From: Bacillota bacterium
GTDB lineage: Bacteria; Bacillota; Clostridia; Christensenellales; SZUA-584
Assembly (NCBI GenBank): GCA_023459495.1
Contig: JAEWTL010000026.1
Span: forward strand, 62,001-126,000
Direction: 5' to 3'
Length of the DNA stretch: 64,000 nt
Shown: positions 41,402 to 50,404 of the stretch, piece after piece
Numbering within the stretch: position 1 is the stretch's first letter
How the letters are laid out: each line of letters starts with the position of its first letter
Notes under the pieces: generated by a model
The model's input: the letters and a program-made list of their open reading frames with translations, nothing else
Databases searched by the model: none
What the model was told of the DNA's origin: nothing
Translations under genes and position numbers: made by a program

Positions 41402-42402
41402 AGCTTCACGCCCTCGCCTTCTGCCACCTCGCCAATCACAAACGCTGTTTCTCCGAGCTGCCGCGCGGCAAACGCCACTTCCGTTGCCAGATCGCTCCGC
41501 ACAGCGAGCACCATGCCGATTCCCATGTTAAACGTGTTGTAGGCGCTCTCCGGCTCCAGCCGGGCTTCGCTGACCAGTAGTTCAAATACTGGCGGCATAT
41601 CCCAACTGCCCAGCTCGACTTTAGCGCACAGTCCTTTGGGCAGAATGCGCGGAATATTTTCAATGAAGCCGCCGCCCGTGATGTGGGCCGCGCCATTGAT
41701 TTCGTGCGCCTCCATCAACGATAGCACGGATTTCACATAGATGCGCGTGGGTGTCAGCAGTTCTTCGCCCAGCGTTCTTCCGCACGCATCCATGTACTGT
41801 GATAAAACGCCTGTTTCCATGGGAATCAGTTTACGAACGAGCGAGAAGCCGTTGCTGTGGATGCCTGAAGAAGCAAGGCCCACCAGCTTATCCCCCGGCT
41901 TGATCTTGCTGCCGTTGATGACCTTATCACGCTTGACACTGCCCACGCAGAAACCCGCAAGGTCATACTCGCCCTCAGCGTAGAAGCCCGGCATCTCCGC
42001 CGTTTCGCCCCCGATCAGCGCGCAGCCCGCCTGGTTGCAGCCCTCCGCCACGCCCTTCACGATATCCGCCGCGACCATGGGTACGAGTTTGCCGGTTGCT
42101 ATGTAATCCAGAAAAAACATAGGCCGCGCGCCATGGCATACCACGTCATTGGCGCACATCGCCACGCAATCGATTCCCACTGTGTCGTGTTTGTCCATTA
42201 CGAACGCGCATTTTAACTTGGTACCTACGCCGTCCGTGCCGGAGACCAGCACCTCGTCGCCATGGGCATACATGCCACCGAAGCTGCCAAGGCCTGTGAG
42301 TACGTTGCCATTGAACGTGGACTCTGCGTGGGCTTTCATCAGCTTGACGGCCTGATAGCCCGCCTCCACGTCCACGCCTGCGTCTTTATAAGTGATTGCC
42401 AT
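41392..42402 (-). CDS. purM: Phosphoribosylformylglycinamidine cyclo-ligase
   Basis: A 336-residue AIR synthetase. ATG 42402 follows AGGAG. Typical blocks are TYKDAGVDVEAG, VSGTDGVGTKLKCAF, DCVAMCANDVVCHGA, GGETAEMPGFYAEGEYDLAG and AHITGGGFIENIPR. Overlaps purN by 10 bases and lies 15 bases after purF. Confidence 0.97.
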   Translation of the reverse strand: MAITYKDAGVDVEAGYQAVKLMKAHAESTFNGNVLTGLGSFGGMYAHGDEVLVSGTDGVGTKLKCAFVMDKHDTVGIDCVAMCANDVVCHGARPMFFLDYIATGKLVPMVAADIVKGVAEGCNQAGCALIGGETAEMPGFYAEGEYDLAGFCVGSVKRDKVINGSKIKPGDKLVGLASSGIHSNGFSLVRKLIPMETGVLSQYMDACGRTLGEELLTPTRIYVKSVLSLMEAHEINGAAHITGGGFIENIPRILPKGLCAKVELGSWDMPPVFELLVSEARLEPESAYNTFNMGIGMVLAVRSDLATEVAFAARQLGETAFVIGEVAEGEGVKLCG

Positions 42403-42417
42403 TGTCAATACTCCTGT

Positions 42418-43878
42418 TCAGCATTTGTCCAGCATGTTTTTCTTCCCGCTGGTCAGCAGCGCCGATACATCGTCGGGATAGTTCCCGTCAAAGCAGCCCG
42501 CGCAGAAGTTGCACGCCGCACCTTCCACCGTTTTCAGCAGGTCCTCAATGCGCAGATAGTTCAGCGTATCCGCGCCGATGAGCTTCCTGATCTCCTCCAC
42601 GGAATGAGACGCACCGATGAGTTGATCGTGCGATGAGGTGTCGATGCCAAAAAAGCACGGATGTTTGATCGGCGGTGAACTGATCTGCATGTGTACTTCC
42701 TTTGCGCCCGCCAGCTTCAGCATCTCGATGATTCGTTTGGACGTGGTGCCGCGCACGATGGAGTCGTCCACAAGAAGCACGCGTTTGCCGCGCACGTTGC
42801 GCTTTAAGGCGCTCAGCTTGACAGATACGCCCATCTCGCGCTTGCCCTGCGAGGGCTGGATGAACGTACGACCCACATATCGGTTCTTGGATAGCGCGAT
42901 GGTATACGGGATGCCTGACACGCGGGAATAGCCCATCGCGGCATGCACCGCGGAATCCGGTACCGCGGCCACAACGTCCGCGTCCACCGGACTGGACATG
43001 GCAAGCAACTCGCCCGCGCGTTCCCGCGCCTTGTACACCGGGATTCCGTCGATATCGGAATCAGGCCGGGCAAAGTACACATATTCAAAGATGCACAGCG
43101 CAGTATCCATCGCGCGGTGTCCCTGATACGATTTAAGGCCGTTCTTGTCCGCCACGACGATTTCACCGGGCCGCAGGTCGCGGACAAACTCCGCGCCGAT
43201 GGTATCGAGTGCGCCCGACTCGGAGGCAAACACGAACGAGTCGTCGATGCGTCCCAAGCAGATGGGCCGGATGCCCTTGGGATCGCGTACGCCGATCACC
43301 GCGTCCTCCGTCATGATCACCAGTGCATAGCTGCCCTTAATGAGTGACAGGGTTTTAGTGATGCCCTCGATGATGTCCCCGCTCCCGTGCCGCACGATCA
43401 GGCTCGCTATCACCTCGGAATCAATCGTGGTCTGGAATATCGCACCTTCATTTTCAAGCTCGTCGCGCAGCTCCTTTGCGTTGATCAGATTGCCGTTGTG
43501 CGCAAGCGCAAGGTTGCCTCTCTTGGAACTGATGACAAGCGGCTGTGCGTTGGCCACCAGACTGTCACCCATCGTGGAGTAGCGCACATGGCCGATGGCG
43601 GCATGACCACCTTTGAGCTTGTCCAGGCTGTCGCGAAAGACCTCCTGTACCAGCCCCATATCCTTATAGTAGTCAATCTTCCTGTCGCGCGCTACCGCGA
43701 TGCCCGCGCTCTCCTGTCCGCGGTGCTGCAGCGCAAACAGTCCGTAATAAGCGGCTTCAGCAGGCTCGATGCTTTCATCCGCGCACCAGATGCCAAATAC
43801 GCCGCACTCCTCGTGCATGCAGTCGCTGTCCGGCTTGCAACGCTCATATGGTGTCAGTCCCCTGTAACACGCCGGCAT
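42418..43878 (-). CDS. purF: Amidophosphoribosyltransferase
   Basis: A 486-residue enzyme for the first committed purine step. The nucleophile is Cys25 in HEECGVFGIW, preceded by a 24-residue stretch that would be removed as a propeptide, as in Bacillus-type PurF. FALQHRGQESAGIA follows, the phosphoribosyl site is RVLLVDDSIVRGTT, and C-terminal cysteines (ACNFCAGCF) would hold the 4Fe-4S cluster of this type. One base separates its start from the purC stop. Confidence 0.98.
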   Translation of the reverse strand: MPACYRGLTPYERCKPDSDCMHEECGVFGIWCADESIEPAEAAYYGLFALQHRGQESAGIAVARDRKIDYYKDMGLVQEVFRDSLDKLKGGHAAIGHVRYSTMGDSLVANAQPLVISSKRGNLALAHNGNLINAKELRDELENEGAIFQTTIDSEVIASLIVRHGSGDIIEGITKTLSLIKGSYALVIMTEDAVIGVRDPKGIRPICLGRIDDSFVFASESGALDTIGAEFVRDLRPGEIVVADKNGLKSYQGHRAMDTALCIFEYVYFARPDSDIDGIPVYKARERAGELLAMSSPVDADVVAAVPDSAVHAAMGYSRVSGIPYTIALSKNRYVGRTFIQPSQGKREMGVSVKLSALKRNVRGKRVLLVDDSIVRGTTSKRIIEMLKLAGAKEVHMQISSPPIKHPCFFGIDTSSHDQLIGASHSVEEIRKLIGADTLNYLRIEDLLKTVEGAACNFCAGCFDGNYPDDVSALLTSGKKNMLDKC

Positions 43879-43879
43879 A

Positions 43880-44590
43880 TTATTCCCCCATCAGCCTCCG
43901 GATAATCTCCTGATAGGCCTCCTCTACATCGCCGAGGTCGCGGCGGAAGCGGTCCTTATCGAGTTTCTTACCGGTTTCGGAATCCCAGAAGCGGCAGGTG
44001 TCCGGCGAAATCTCGTCCGCGAGAATGATCTCGTCATGAAAGCGTCCAAACTCCAATTTGAAATCGATAAGGTCTATGCCCATCTCCTTCAAATAGGCGG
44101 AAAGGATGTCATTGACTTTGAACGAGTATTCCCTGATCTTCTCCATTTCGGCGTCAGTCGCGAGGCCCAGCGCGCGCACATAGTACGAATTGATGAACGG
44201 ATCGCCGAGTTCGTCGTTTTTGTAGCTGAACTCAAGGATTGGACAGAGCAGCGTTTTGCCCTCTTCCACGCCCATACGCTTGGAAAAGCTGCCCGCAGCG
44301 CGGTTGCGGATGATCACTTCGACCGGTACAATCTCAACCTTTTTGACAACGGTTTCGCGGTCAGAAAGCTGTTCCACATGGTGCGTAGGGATGCCCTTGC
44401 TCTCCAACAGCCGGAAGAAATGGTTGGACACCTTGTTGTTGACGATGCCCTTGCCAACGATGGTGCCCTTTTTGAGGCCGTTGAACGCCGTCGCGTCGTC
44501 TTTGTAGTCAACGATCACATAGTCCGGATTTTCGGTTAAGTATACCTTCTTGGCCTTGCCCTCGTAGATCTGCTCTTTTTTGGTTACCAT
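43880..44590 (-). CDS. purC: SAICAR synthetase
   Basis: A 236-residue ligase with YEGKAKKVYLT, DDATAFNGLKKGTI, FFRLLESKGIPTHHV, VEVIIRNRAAGSF and LIDFKLEFGRF, the conserved PurC series. The start overlaps the purE end by 7 bases, indicating coupled translation. Confidence 0.98.
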   Translation of the reverse strand: MVTKKEQIYEGKAKKVYLTENPDYVIVDYKDDATAFNGLKKGTIVGKGIVNNKVSNHFFRLLESKGIPTHHVEQLSDRETVVKKVEIVPVEVIIRNRAAGSFSKRMGVEEGKTLLCPILEFSYKNDELGDPFINSYYVRALGLATDAEMEKIREYSFKVNDILSAYLKEMGIDLIDFKLEFGRFHDEIILADEISPDTCRFWDSETGKKLDKDRFRRDLGDVEEAYQEIIRRLMGE

Positions 44591-45078
44591 ATTGAAATCT
44601 CCTTTTGAAGACTTTGATTCGCTTCCATGACCTTCTCAGCCATTTCCTTTTTGTGCGCCGCGAGCTTGTCCTTTAATTGATCGTATTTGACCGCGAGGAT
44701 CTGAACTGCAAGCAGGGCGGCGTTTTCTGCGCCGTCAATCGCAACCGTAGCTACCGGAATGCCGGGCGGCATCTGCACAGTGGACAACAGCGAGTCCAGA
44801 CCGTCCATTGTGGAGGATTTAACGGGCAGTCCGATGACGGGCAGCGTGGTGTACGCAGCGATGACGCCTGCGAGGTGCGCGGCCTTGCCAGCGGCGGCGA
44901 TGATGACTTCGATGCCGTTCTGCGCAGCGGATGCGGCAAATTCATGCGCGGCATCCGGCGTGCGGTGTGCGCTCATTACGCGCGCTTCCACGTCAACGCC
45001 AAAGCTCTTAAGCGTTTTGATTGTTTTCTCAAGTACTGGGAGGTCGGACTTTGACCCCATGATGACAGCGGCTTTCAT
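44584..45078 (-). CDS. purE: 5-(carboxyamino)imidazole ribonucleotide mutase
   Basis: A 164-residue protein beginning KAAVIMGSKSDLPV, with VMSAHRTPDAAHEFA and IEVIIAAAGKAAHLAGV, the PurE signature. ATG 45078 follows GAGG; an in-frame GTG three codons upstream is possible. First gene of the operon. No purK accompanies it, so whether it uses N5-CAIR or acts with CO2 directly cannot be told here. Confidence 0.97.
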   Translation of the reverse strand: MKAAVIMGSKSDLPVLEKTIKTLKSFGVDVEARVMSAHRTPDAAHEFAASAAQNGIEVIIAAAGKAAHLAGVIAAYTTLPVIGLPVKSSTMDGLDSLLSTVQMPPGIPVATVAIDGAENAALLAVQILAVKYDQLKDKLAAHKKEMAEKVMEANQSLQKEISIW

Positions 45079-45129
45079 GCGATACACCTCATATATAGTA
45101 AGAATACCTGTTCATCCTGCAATACAGAC

Positions 45130-45158
45130 AGTCTAATTGACGGTTCGACACATGTCAA
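45130..45158 (-). promoter_or_regulatory. Promoter of the purECFMNHD operon
   Basis: On the minus strand TTGACA (45158-45153) and TAGACT (45135-45130) are 17 bases apart, with a CGAAC element between them. A purine riboswitch signature was looked for and not found. Confidence 0.65.
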
Positions 45159-45189
45159 CGCAATTCGCATACTTTTTACATTCAAACAT

Positions 45190-45221
45190 AAATAACGTTC
45201 GTATATAAACGAACGTTATTT
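45190..45221. promoter_or_regulatory. 13-bp palindrome with PurBox-like arms (candidate PurR operator) or terminator
   Basis: AAATAACGTTCGT (45190-45202) pairs perfectly with ACGAACGTTATTT (45209-45221) around six bases. Each arm on its own strand fits the Bacillus PurBox consensus AWWWCCGAACWWT at about 11 of 13 positions. It lies some 70-100 bases upstream of the purE transcription start. It also sits 44 bases past the stop of the sugar operon and could be that operon's terminator; the T-run after it is poor. Confidence 0.55.
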
Positions 45222-45264
45222 TCTGGCTTACACGATATATGCAGAATTTTCTCGATTTTTCAGG

Positions 45265-46374
45265 CTAGCCGCGATATTTTGCAGCAGCTTCGAACATTGC
45301 GGCAACGCTCTCCGGCGGCGTGTCCGCCTGTATATTATGCCCCGGTCCAAACACATAGCCGCGAGGCAAAGTTCGCATCAACCGTTCCACTTCGGTTTCA
45401 ATTTCGTCATTCGTGCCGAACGGCAGCACCTGCTGCTCGTCAAAGCCGCCCCAAAACGCAACCTTATCGCCGAACTGCTCAAACAGTACCTGCGTATCCA
45501 TCCCGGACGCGCGCGTCTGCACCGGGTTCAGTACGTCCACGCCCGCGTCGATCAGGTCGTCGATGAGCGGTACAATCGCGCCGCAGCTGTGCAGCAGCAC
45601 CTTCACGTCCGCGATCTCATGGATATAGCTCCATATCTGCTTGTGGTAAGGCTTCAGCACGTCGCGATAAGTCTGCGGCGACATCTGCGGCCGGTCCTGC
45701 ATGCCGAGGTCATCCGCATAGCCGATCGCCTCTACATATGGTCCGATGCATTCCAGATAATTCTTGAACCAACGCTTCTGCAGACCCAGCAGCTTGTCAT
45801 ACAGCGCGGTCACGAAGTCCGTGTCAACCAAAAGGTCGCAGGCAAGATTAGCGTAACCCCGCAGCTTTTGTGAGGTTTCATAAAAGCCCGGCACGCCGAA
45901 GTCCGCAATGAGCGCATACTCTGTAGTTTCATAAAGACGCTGAGCGCGTTCACGTAGTCCGGCGTAGAGCGCCTCATTGTCCGGGTCTGGCAGCTGCATA
46001 TGTGCGATATCGTCCACCGCTGCATTTTCAAGTGGATGTTCAATCACGTCGAAGTATTCGTGCGGCTCAGCCTTCTTCAGCACCATGCCGAAGCCGTCTG
46101 TGTACATACCGTTCACGATATTCGGCGGCGTGACGTTCATGCCAATGCGGCGGACATCGGAGCCGAACCGCACCATCAGTTCCTCCGCAGGCTCGACCGT
46201 GCCCATCGTATAGTCGATGATCGGTCCAGCCTCGCACTGTATGCCGTAATGTCTGAGCAGGTTTTCATGTGCTTTCAGGTCGAGGCAGGTCACGATGGTG
46301 CCGCCGAAATCGACCGGCGTTTTGTCAGCGGGTTGACGCCTCAATGCGGTGCGCACCCTCTCCCGGCTGTTCAT
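45265..46374 (-). CDS. Uroporphyrinogen decarboxylase/MtaA-superfamily protein
   Basis: A 369-residue TIM-barrel-type protein; ATG 46374 follows AAAGGAGG. It begins NSRERVRTALRRQPADKTPV, has GYADDLGMQDRPQMSPQTY and LLHSCGAIVPLIDDLIDAGV. The H-x-C-G at His262/Cys264 corresponds to two zinc ligands of MtaA/CmuA-type methyltransferases and is not a feature of true HemE. The usual third cysteine is not seen; His in FGPGHNIQ may replace it. Placement at the end of a sugar operon suggests methyl-group or sugar chemistry rather than heme synthesis. Confidence 0.8.
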   Translation of the reverse strand: MNSRERVRTALRRQPADKTPVDFGGTIVTCLDLKAHENLLRHYGIQCEAGPIIDYTMGTVEPAEELMVRFGSDVRRIGMNVTPPNIVNGMYTDGFGMVLKKAEPHEYFDVIEHPLENAAVDDIAHMQLPDPDNEALYAGLRERAQRLYETTEYALIADFGVPGFYETSQKLRGYANLACDLLVDTDFVTALYDKLLGLQKRWFKNYLECIGPYVEAIGYADDLGMQDRPQMSPQTYRDVLKPYHKQIWSYIHEIADVKVLLHSCGAIVPLIDDLIDAGVDVLNPVQTRASGMDTQVLFEQFGDKVAFWGGFDEQQVLPFGTNDEIETEVERLMRTLPRGYVFGPGHNIQADTPPESVAAMFEAAAKYRG

Positions 46375-46384
46375 AAGCCCTCCT

Positions 46385-47881
46385 TTACTGGATCGTGCTG
46401 ATATTGCGGATCGCACGATATATCTTTTTGTATTTTTTATATTGCTTCTCGTATTGATGAGCCATCTCCTCCCTCGGCTCAAACATCTGCTGCGCGGCTG
46501 CGGTCCGTTTCACGGCGTCCTCATAGTCCGTGTAGATACCAGCTGCTACGCCCGCGAGCATTGCCGCGCCTTTGCAGACTGTCTCCGGCGTGTCAATACG
46601 TGCTAGCCGTTTACCCGTCACATCGGCTCTCAATTGCACCGAGAAGTCCAGCTTCGAGTTGCCGCCACTGATCACGAGGTCGCTTAAGCGGATGCCAATA
46701 TGCTCCATGTTTTCAATGTTGAGGCGAAGCTCACAGGCCAGCCCTTCAAATATCACCCGAAATATGTCATGCCGCCCCGTGGTGGGTGTAATGCCAAGAA
46801 GCGCACCGCGCACGAACGGATCCCAGTAGGGCGTGCCGGAACCGACCAGGTATGGCAGAAATAGCTGCCCGGTCGGCTGCTCAGCAATATGGCTCCCTAA
46901 ATACTCATAGACGCCGATACCCAGCTTTGCCGCTTCCTCCTTATCCGCATGGCAGAACTCGTTTACGAACCATGTCGTAGAGAAACCCGCCGGAAAGAAC
47001 GCCAGATTAATGTAGGTGTCCGGCACAACGTGCGGATACGAGTTTGCACGGTAGTCAAAAGCGTCGTCATTGTTGAGCGGCACCTCCGTTACGGCATTGA
47101 CCGACTCGTAGGTGCCCGCTGATATTGCCGCGTCACCGTCCCTGTATGCACCTGAGCCGAACGCACCACAAGGCTGATCGTGACCCGCCAGCGTCAGCTC
47201 CACACCATCCTTCAAGCCGAGCGACTGTGCAATTCCATGTGGTACCGTACCGCAGCGGCTACCCGACTCCATGATCTCCGAAAGCTGCGACGCCTTCAGC
47301 CCCGCGGCGCTCAGAATATCCTCCGACCATGTGCGCTTGTTGATATCGAATGCAAAGGTGCGCCCCGCCATCGACGGGTCGGTAAAAAAGCCTGCGCCTA
47401 ACTTCGAGAGTATGAAGTCACCCGGGTTCAGGAACTTCGCTGCACATGCGAATACCTCTGACCGGTTCTTCTTCAGCCACATGATTTTGGGCAACGCAAA
47501 CATCGGGTGAGCAGGCACGCCGGTGAGCGCATACAGCTCCCGCTCCCCTATTGCTTTAACAATCTGGCGCGTTTCAGACACCGCACGGTTGTCCGAGTTC
47601 ATCATTGCGCGGCCCGCCGGTTCGCCGTGCGCGTCCACTGGGATGAAACTCTCTCCATGCGAGCTGACACCAATTGCCTCAACCGGCTCTAACCCGGCGG
47701 CCAATTCGCGTATCACTTCTGCTGCGGCTTCCCACATCCGGTTTGGGTCTGCTTCGGCGGCGTTCACGGCAGGCCGTATGGTATCGTAGCTTCGGGCGGC
47801 CGTAGCTTTTGGCCGCCCTTTGATATCAAACACCACGCCCTTGACGCTGCTGGAACCCAGATCGATCCCCAGTAAGCCCAT
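46385..47881 (-). CDS. FGGY-family carbohydrate kinase (xylulokinase-like)
   Basis: A 498-residue sugar kinase with LLGIDLGSSSVKGVVFDIKG, GVSSHGESFIPVDAHG, the catalytic aspartate in LAGHDQPCGAFGSGA, and ISGGNSKLDFSVQLRADVTG. ATP-dependent phosphorylation of a ketose or polyol is expected. It lies between the dehydrogenase and a UroD-like gene in the LacI-controlled operon. Exact sugar unknown. Confidence 0.88.
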   Translation of the reverse strand: MGLLGIDLGSSSVKGVVFDIKGRPKATAARSYDTIRPAVNAAEADPNRMWEAAAEVIRELAAGLEPVEAIGVSSHGESFIPVDAHGEPAGRAMMNSDNRAVSETRQIVKAIGERELYALTGVPAHPMFALPKIMWLKKNRSEVFACAAKFLNPGDFILSKLGAGFFTDPSMAGRTFAFDINKRTWSEDILSAAGLKASQLSEIMESGSRCGTVPHGIAQSLGLKDGVELTLAGHDQPCGAFGSGAYRDGDAAISAGTYESVNAVTEVPLNNDDAFDYRANSYPHVVPDTYINLAFFPAGFSTTWFVNEFCHADKEEAAKLGIGVYEYLGSHIAEQPTGQLFLPYLVGSGTPYWDPFVRGALLGITPTTGRHDIFRVIFEGLACELRLNIENMEHIGIRLSDLVISGGNSKLDFSVQLRADVTGKRLARIDTPETVCKGAAMLAGVAAGIYTDYEDAVKRTAAAQQMFEPREEMAHQYEKQYKKYKKIYRAIRNISTIQ

Positions 47882-47890
47882 GCGTTCCTC

Positions 47891-48937
47891 CTAATCGACC
47901 ATAAAGACTACTTTGAAATACGGTTCGGTATGCTTCTCCACGAGGTTTTCAAACACGCTCTCGATCTCATCCAGCCGAAAATAGTGCGAGATAAGGCCAT
48001 TGGTCGTAATTGTACCTTCGGACATCAGTTTAATCATGTCACGATAGTCCTGCGGCGTGTACATTGTGGTGCCGGAGAGCCGCAGTTCATGCTGCACGAA
48101 ATCCGGCAGATTGGGCACGTTATACTCGTTCTGCAGCACACCCACGATCACCACGCGGCTTCCGCGCGCCGCAAGCAGCAGGATATCATTAAACACCTGT
48201 CCCTTGCCGCCCACGCAGTCGTAGAACACACTGACTTCCTTCGGGCCACCTGCGAGACGGATAAGCCCTTCTTCCAGCGTCTCGTTCTTCACATTGATCA
48301 CGCCATCCGCGCCCGTCGCCTCAGCCAGCTTGAGCCGATACTCATCCATATCGGCGATGATTACCTTCTTCGCGCCAAGCGCCTTCACGCTCTGCATGCA
48401 GAAGTTGCCAATCGGTCCCGCGCCTACGATCAACGCGACGTCATTCTTTTTTACCTCGCCGCGTTTAGCTGCGTGATACCCCACGCACGCGGGCTCAACC
48501 AGCGCCGCATCATCCATGCTCATGCTGTCCGGGATCGGCAGTACCATCTCCTTGGGCATCACCTTGTATTCGCAGTGCGCGCCATCCGCCTCCGCGCCGG
48601 TGCAGCGCAGCTCTTCGCAGAAGTTATAGATCTCATTCTGGCACGCTTTACAGTGTCCGCACACGAGGTGCGGGATCACTGTCACGCGCGTCCCTACGGC
48701 GGGACCGGTTACGCCATCGCCAAGCAAAGCCACTGTGCCGGAGAACTCGTGTCCCATGACCACAGGATACTTCACATACGGGTGCAATCCGTGAAATATC
48801 GTGGGGTCCGAGCCGCACAAGCCAATGCGTTTGACCTTCACCAGTATTTCATCTTTGCCGGGCTTCGGGATATCCACCATCTGCTTCTTCAGCTTGCCTG
48901 GCGCTTCGAGCGTAACTTGCAGCATCTTTCCTTCCAT
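47891..48937 (-). CDS. Zinc-dependent medium-chain alcohol/sugar-alcohol dehydrogenase
   Basis: A 348-residue enzyme of the threonine/sorbitol dehydrogenase type. Catalytic zinc residues are in LCGSDPTIFHG and GHEFSG; the structural zinc loop has CGHCKACQNEIYNFC. NAD binding is in LIVGAGPIGNFCMQSVKALG. It may start at 48937 or at the ATG at 48925. Oxidation of a sugar hydroxyl in the catabolic operon is the likely task. Confidence 0.88.
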   Translation of the reverse strand: MEGKMLQVTLEAPGKLKKQMVDIPKPGKDEILVKVKRIGLCGSDPTIFHGLHPYVKYPVVMGHEFSGTVALLGDGVTGPAVGTRVTVIPHLVCGHCKACQNEIYNFCEELRCTGAEADGAHCEYKVMPKEMVLPIPDSMSMDDAALVEPACVGYHAAKRGEVKKNDVALIVGAGPIGNFCMQSVKALGAKKVIIADMDEYRLKLAEATGADGVINVKNETLEEGLIRLAGGPKEVSVFYDCVGGKGQVFNDILLLAARGSRVVIVGVLQNEYNVPNLPDFVQHELRLSGTTMYTPQDYRDMIKLMSEGTITTNGLISHYFRLDEIESVFENLVEKHTEPYFKVVFMVD

Positions 48938-48940
48938 GGT

Positions 48941-50365
48941 CTACGCACCCCTGACAGCTTCGATGCCGAGGAACTTACAGAACATCTGCAGTACGTCGGC
49001 GGTCTTCTTGTCATGGATCAGCGTGCCGTGATGGATCACGCCGTGCTCGACCATCTTGGTTTCCCAATCCGCCAGATCGTTTACCTTTACCCAGCCGTAC
49101 GCGCCACGTACGAACGGTCCGATGTCGACGATCTCGCCGTTGCCGAAGAAGAACGTATACTTTCCGTCATACTCCACCATCCGCGAACAGGTAACCGGGC
49201 CGCCTTTGAGTTTGAATTCCATCGCGCCATGGCACGTCGGGCACCACTGGATCATGCGCTCATTTCGCACCAGCTGCGACTTACAGCACGTGTCGCGCAG
49301 GCTCGGAGCAGCGTTGCCGCAATGCCACGCAAGCCATACGTTCTTTTCCGTGGGATGCAGGTCCGTCCAGTCGATGAAATCCGGTATGTTCTGTCCGAGC
49401 GTCGCACAGTACATGGCCCACATCGTAACCGCGCCAAGCACGTCCACTTCGCATGCCGTAATGATACCTTTTTCATTGAGACGCCCAAATGTGGAGCATG
49501 CGGAAATGCCGTAACGCTCCTGTATCTGCGTCCAGCAGGACACTGCCATCGCGCTTACGTCGAGTTCTTTGGCGATTCGCATCAGGGATACTTCGTAGCG
49601 CGCCTGATTGGTGAGGGCTTCCTCACTGGCGTTGTCGGTAATGTCATCCGCGCCTGCCTTAATTTCGGACAGCACCTGCTTCACTTCCGGGTCGTCTGCC
49701 CGGACAGCGTCGAGGCGTGCGAATGCCGTTGCCAGATCCATTGGGACGAGCATCTGCCCAAACTGGCGTTGCATGTTCTCCTCGCTGAAATACTGAGACT
49801 CAAACAACTCCGGCCTTGTGCCGATCTGACCGATTTTTGCGCCGCGGAATTTGCTGATTGCATAGACGGCACGGGTGAATATCTCCATCTTTTCACGGAA
49901 GATATCCTCCTCCGGGTTGCAGGTCAGGATGTGCTCGTACTTGAATCCGCGCCGTTTGATGGCCGATACCGTCATAAAAGCGCCGCACCATGTATCGGTC
50001 GCACGGTGTCCTTCGCTGTCTATCGGCCCGCTCCGCGTGGTGAAATGCATGATGGGCATATCCTTGCGAAGACCGCTTAAAACTGCGCCCACGGCAACCT
50101 CCATGCCAAACGTCATGTTGCCGATGATGAGGCCCTGAATATCCTGCTGCTTGAAATACTCCAGCACACGCCCTGCCTCTCCCTTGTCATTCAGGCAGCC
50201 GTCCACCGTCATCTCGCGAGAGGGTACGATGAGATCCATACCTGGGATACTCTCCAGAACTGCGACGCAGCGGTCGCGCATCTTTCCAGCCCACTTACCC
50301 GAAAATTCACTGCCGTCCCATGATTCCCAGTTGGAAGGAATAAACCCGATCTTGACTTTGTTCAT
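48941..50365 (-). CDS. L-fucose/L-arabinose isomerase-family protein
   Basis: A 474-residue protein resembling the FucI-type aldose-ketose isomerases, with GLIIGNMTFGMEVAVGAVL, CWTQIQERYGISACSTFGRL, TACEVDVLGAVTMWAMY (metal-binding acid) and VWLAWHCGNAAPS near the active site. Length is close to the family range. Probably interconverts an aldose and ketose from the substrate of the operon. The sugar cannot be named. Confidence 0.78.
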   Translation of the reverse strand: MNKVKIGFIPSNWESWDGSEFSGKWAGKMRDRCVAVLESIPGMDLIVPSREMTVDGCLNDKGEAGRVLEYFKQQDIQGLIIGNMTFGMEVAVGAVLSGLRKDMPIMHFTTRSGPIDSEGHRATDTWCGAFMTVSAIKRRGFKYEHILTCNPEEDIFREKMEIFTRAVYAISKFRGAKIGQIGTRPELFESQYFSEENMQRQFGQMLVPMDLATAFARLDAVRADDPEVKQVLSEIKAGADDITDNASEEALTNQARYEVSLMRIAKELDVSAMAVSCWTQIQERYGISACSTFGRLNEKGIITACEVDVLGAVTMWAMYCATLGQNIPDFIDWTDLHPTEKNVWLAWHCGNAAPSLRDTCCKSQLVRNERMIQWCPTCHGAMEFKLKGGPVTCSRMVEYDGKYTFFFGNGEIVDIGPFVRGAYGWVKVNDLADWETKMVEHGVIHHGTLIHDKKTADVLQMFCKFLGIEAVRGA

Positions 50366-50404
50366 ATATGCTCCTTTCGCACATCAGCGGCACAACCGCT
50401 GCAT

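Noticed and set aside
45088..45264. Purine riboswitch ahead of purE
   Set aside because: The leader lacks the conserved loop and junction sequences of the purine aptamer; only a palindrome and a promoter were seen.
45265..46374. Identification as HemE (heme synthesis)
   Set aside because: The protein has an H-x-C-G zinc-type motif and lies in a sugar operon with no other heme genes; true HemE lacks this motif.
47930..50080. A 716-residue open frame on the plus strand opposite the dehydrogenase and isomerase
   Set aside because: It spans two well-supported minus-strand genes and their junction. Its histidine- and arginine-rich composition is typical of antisense readings in GC-rich third positions.
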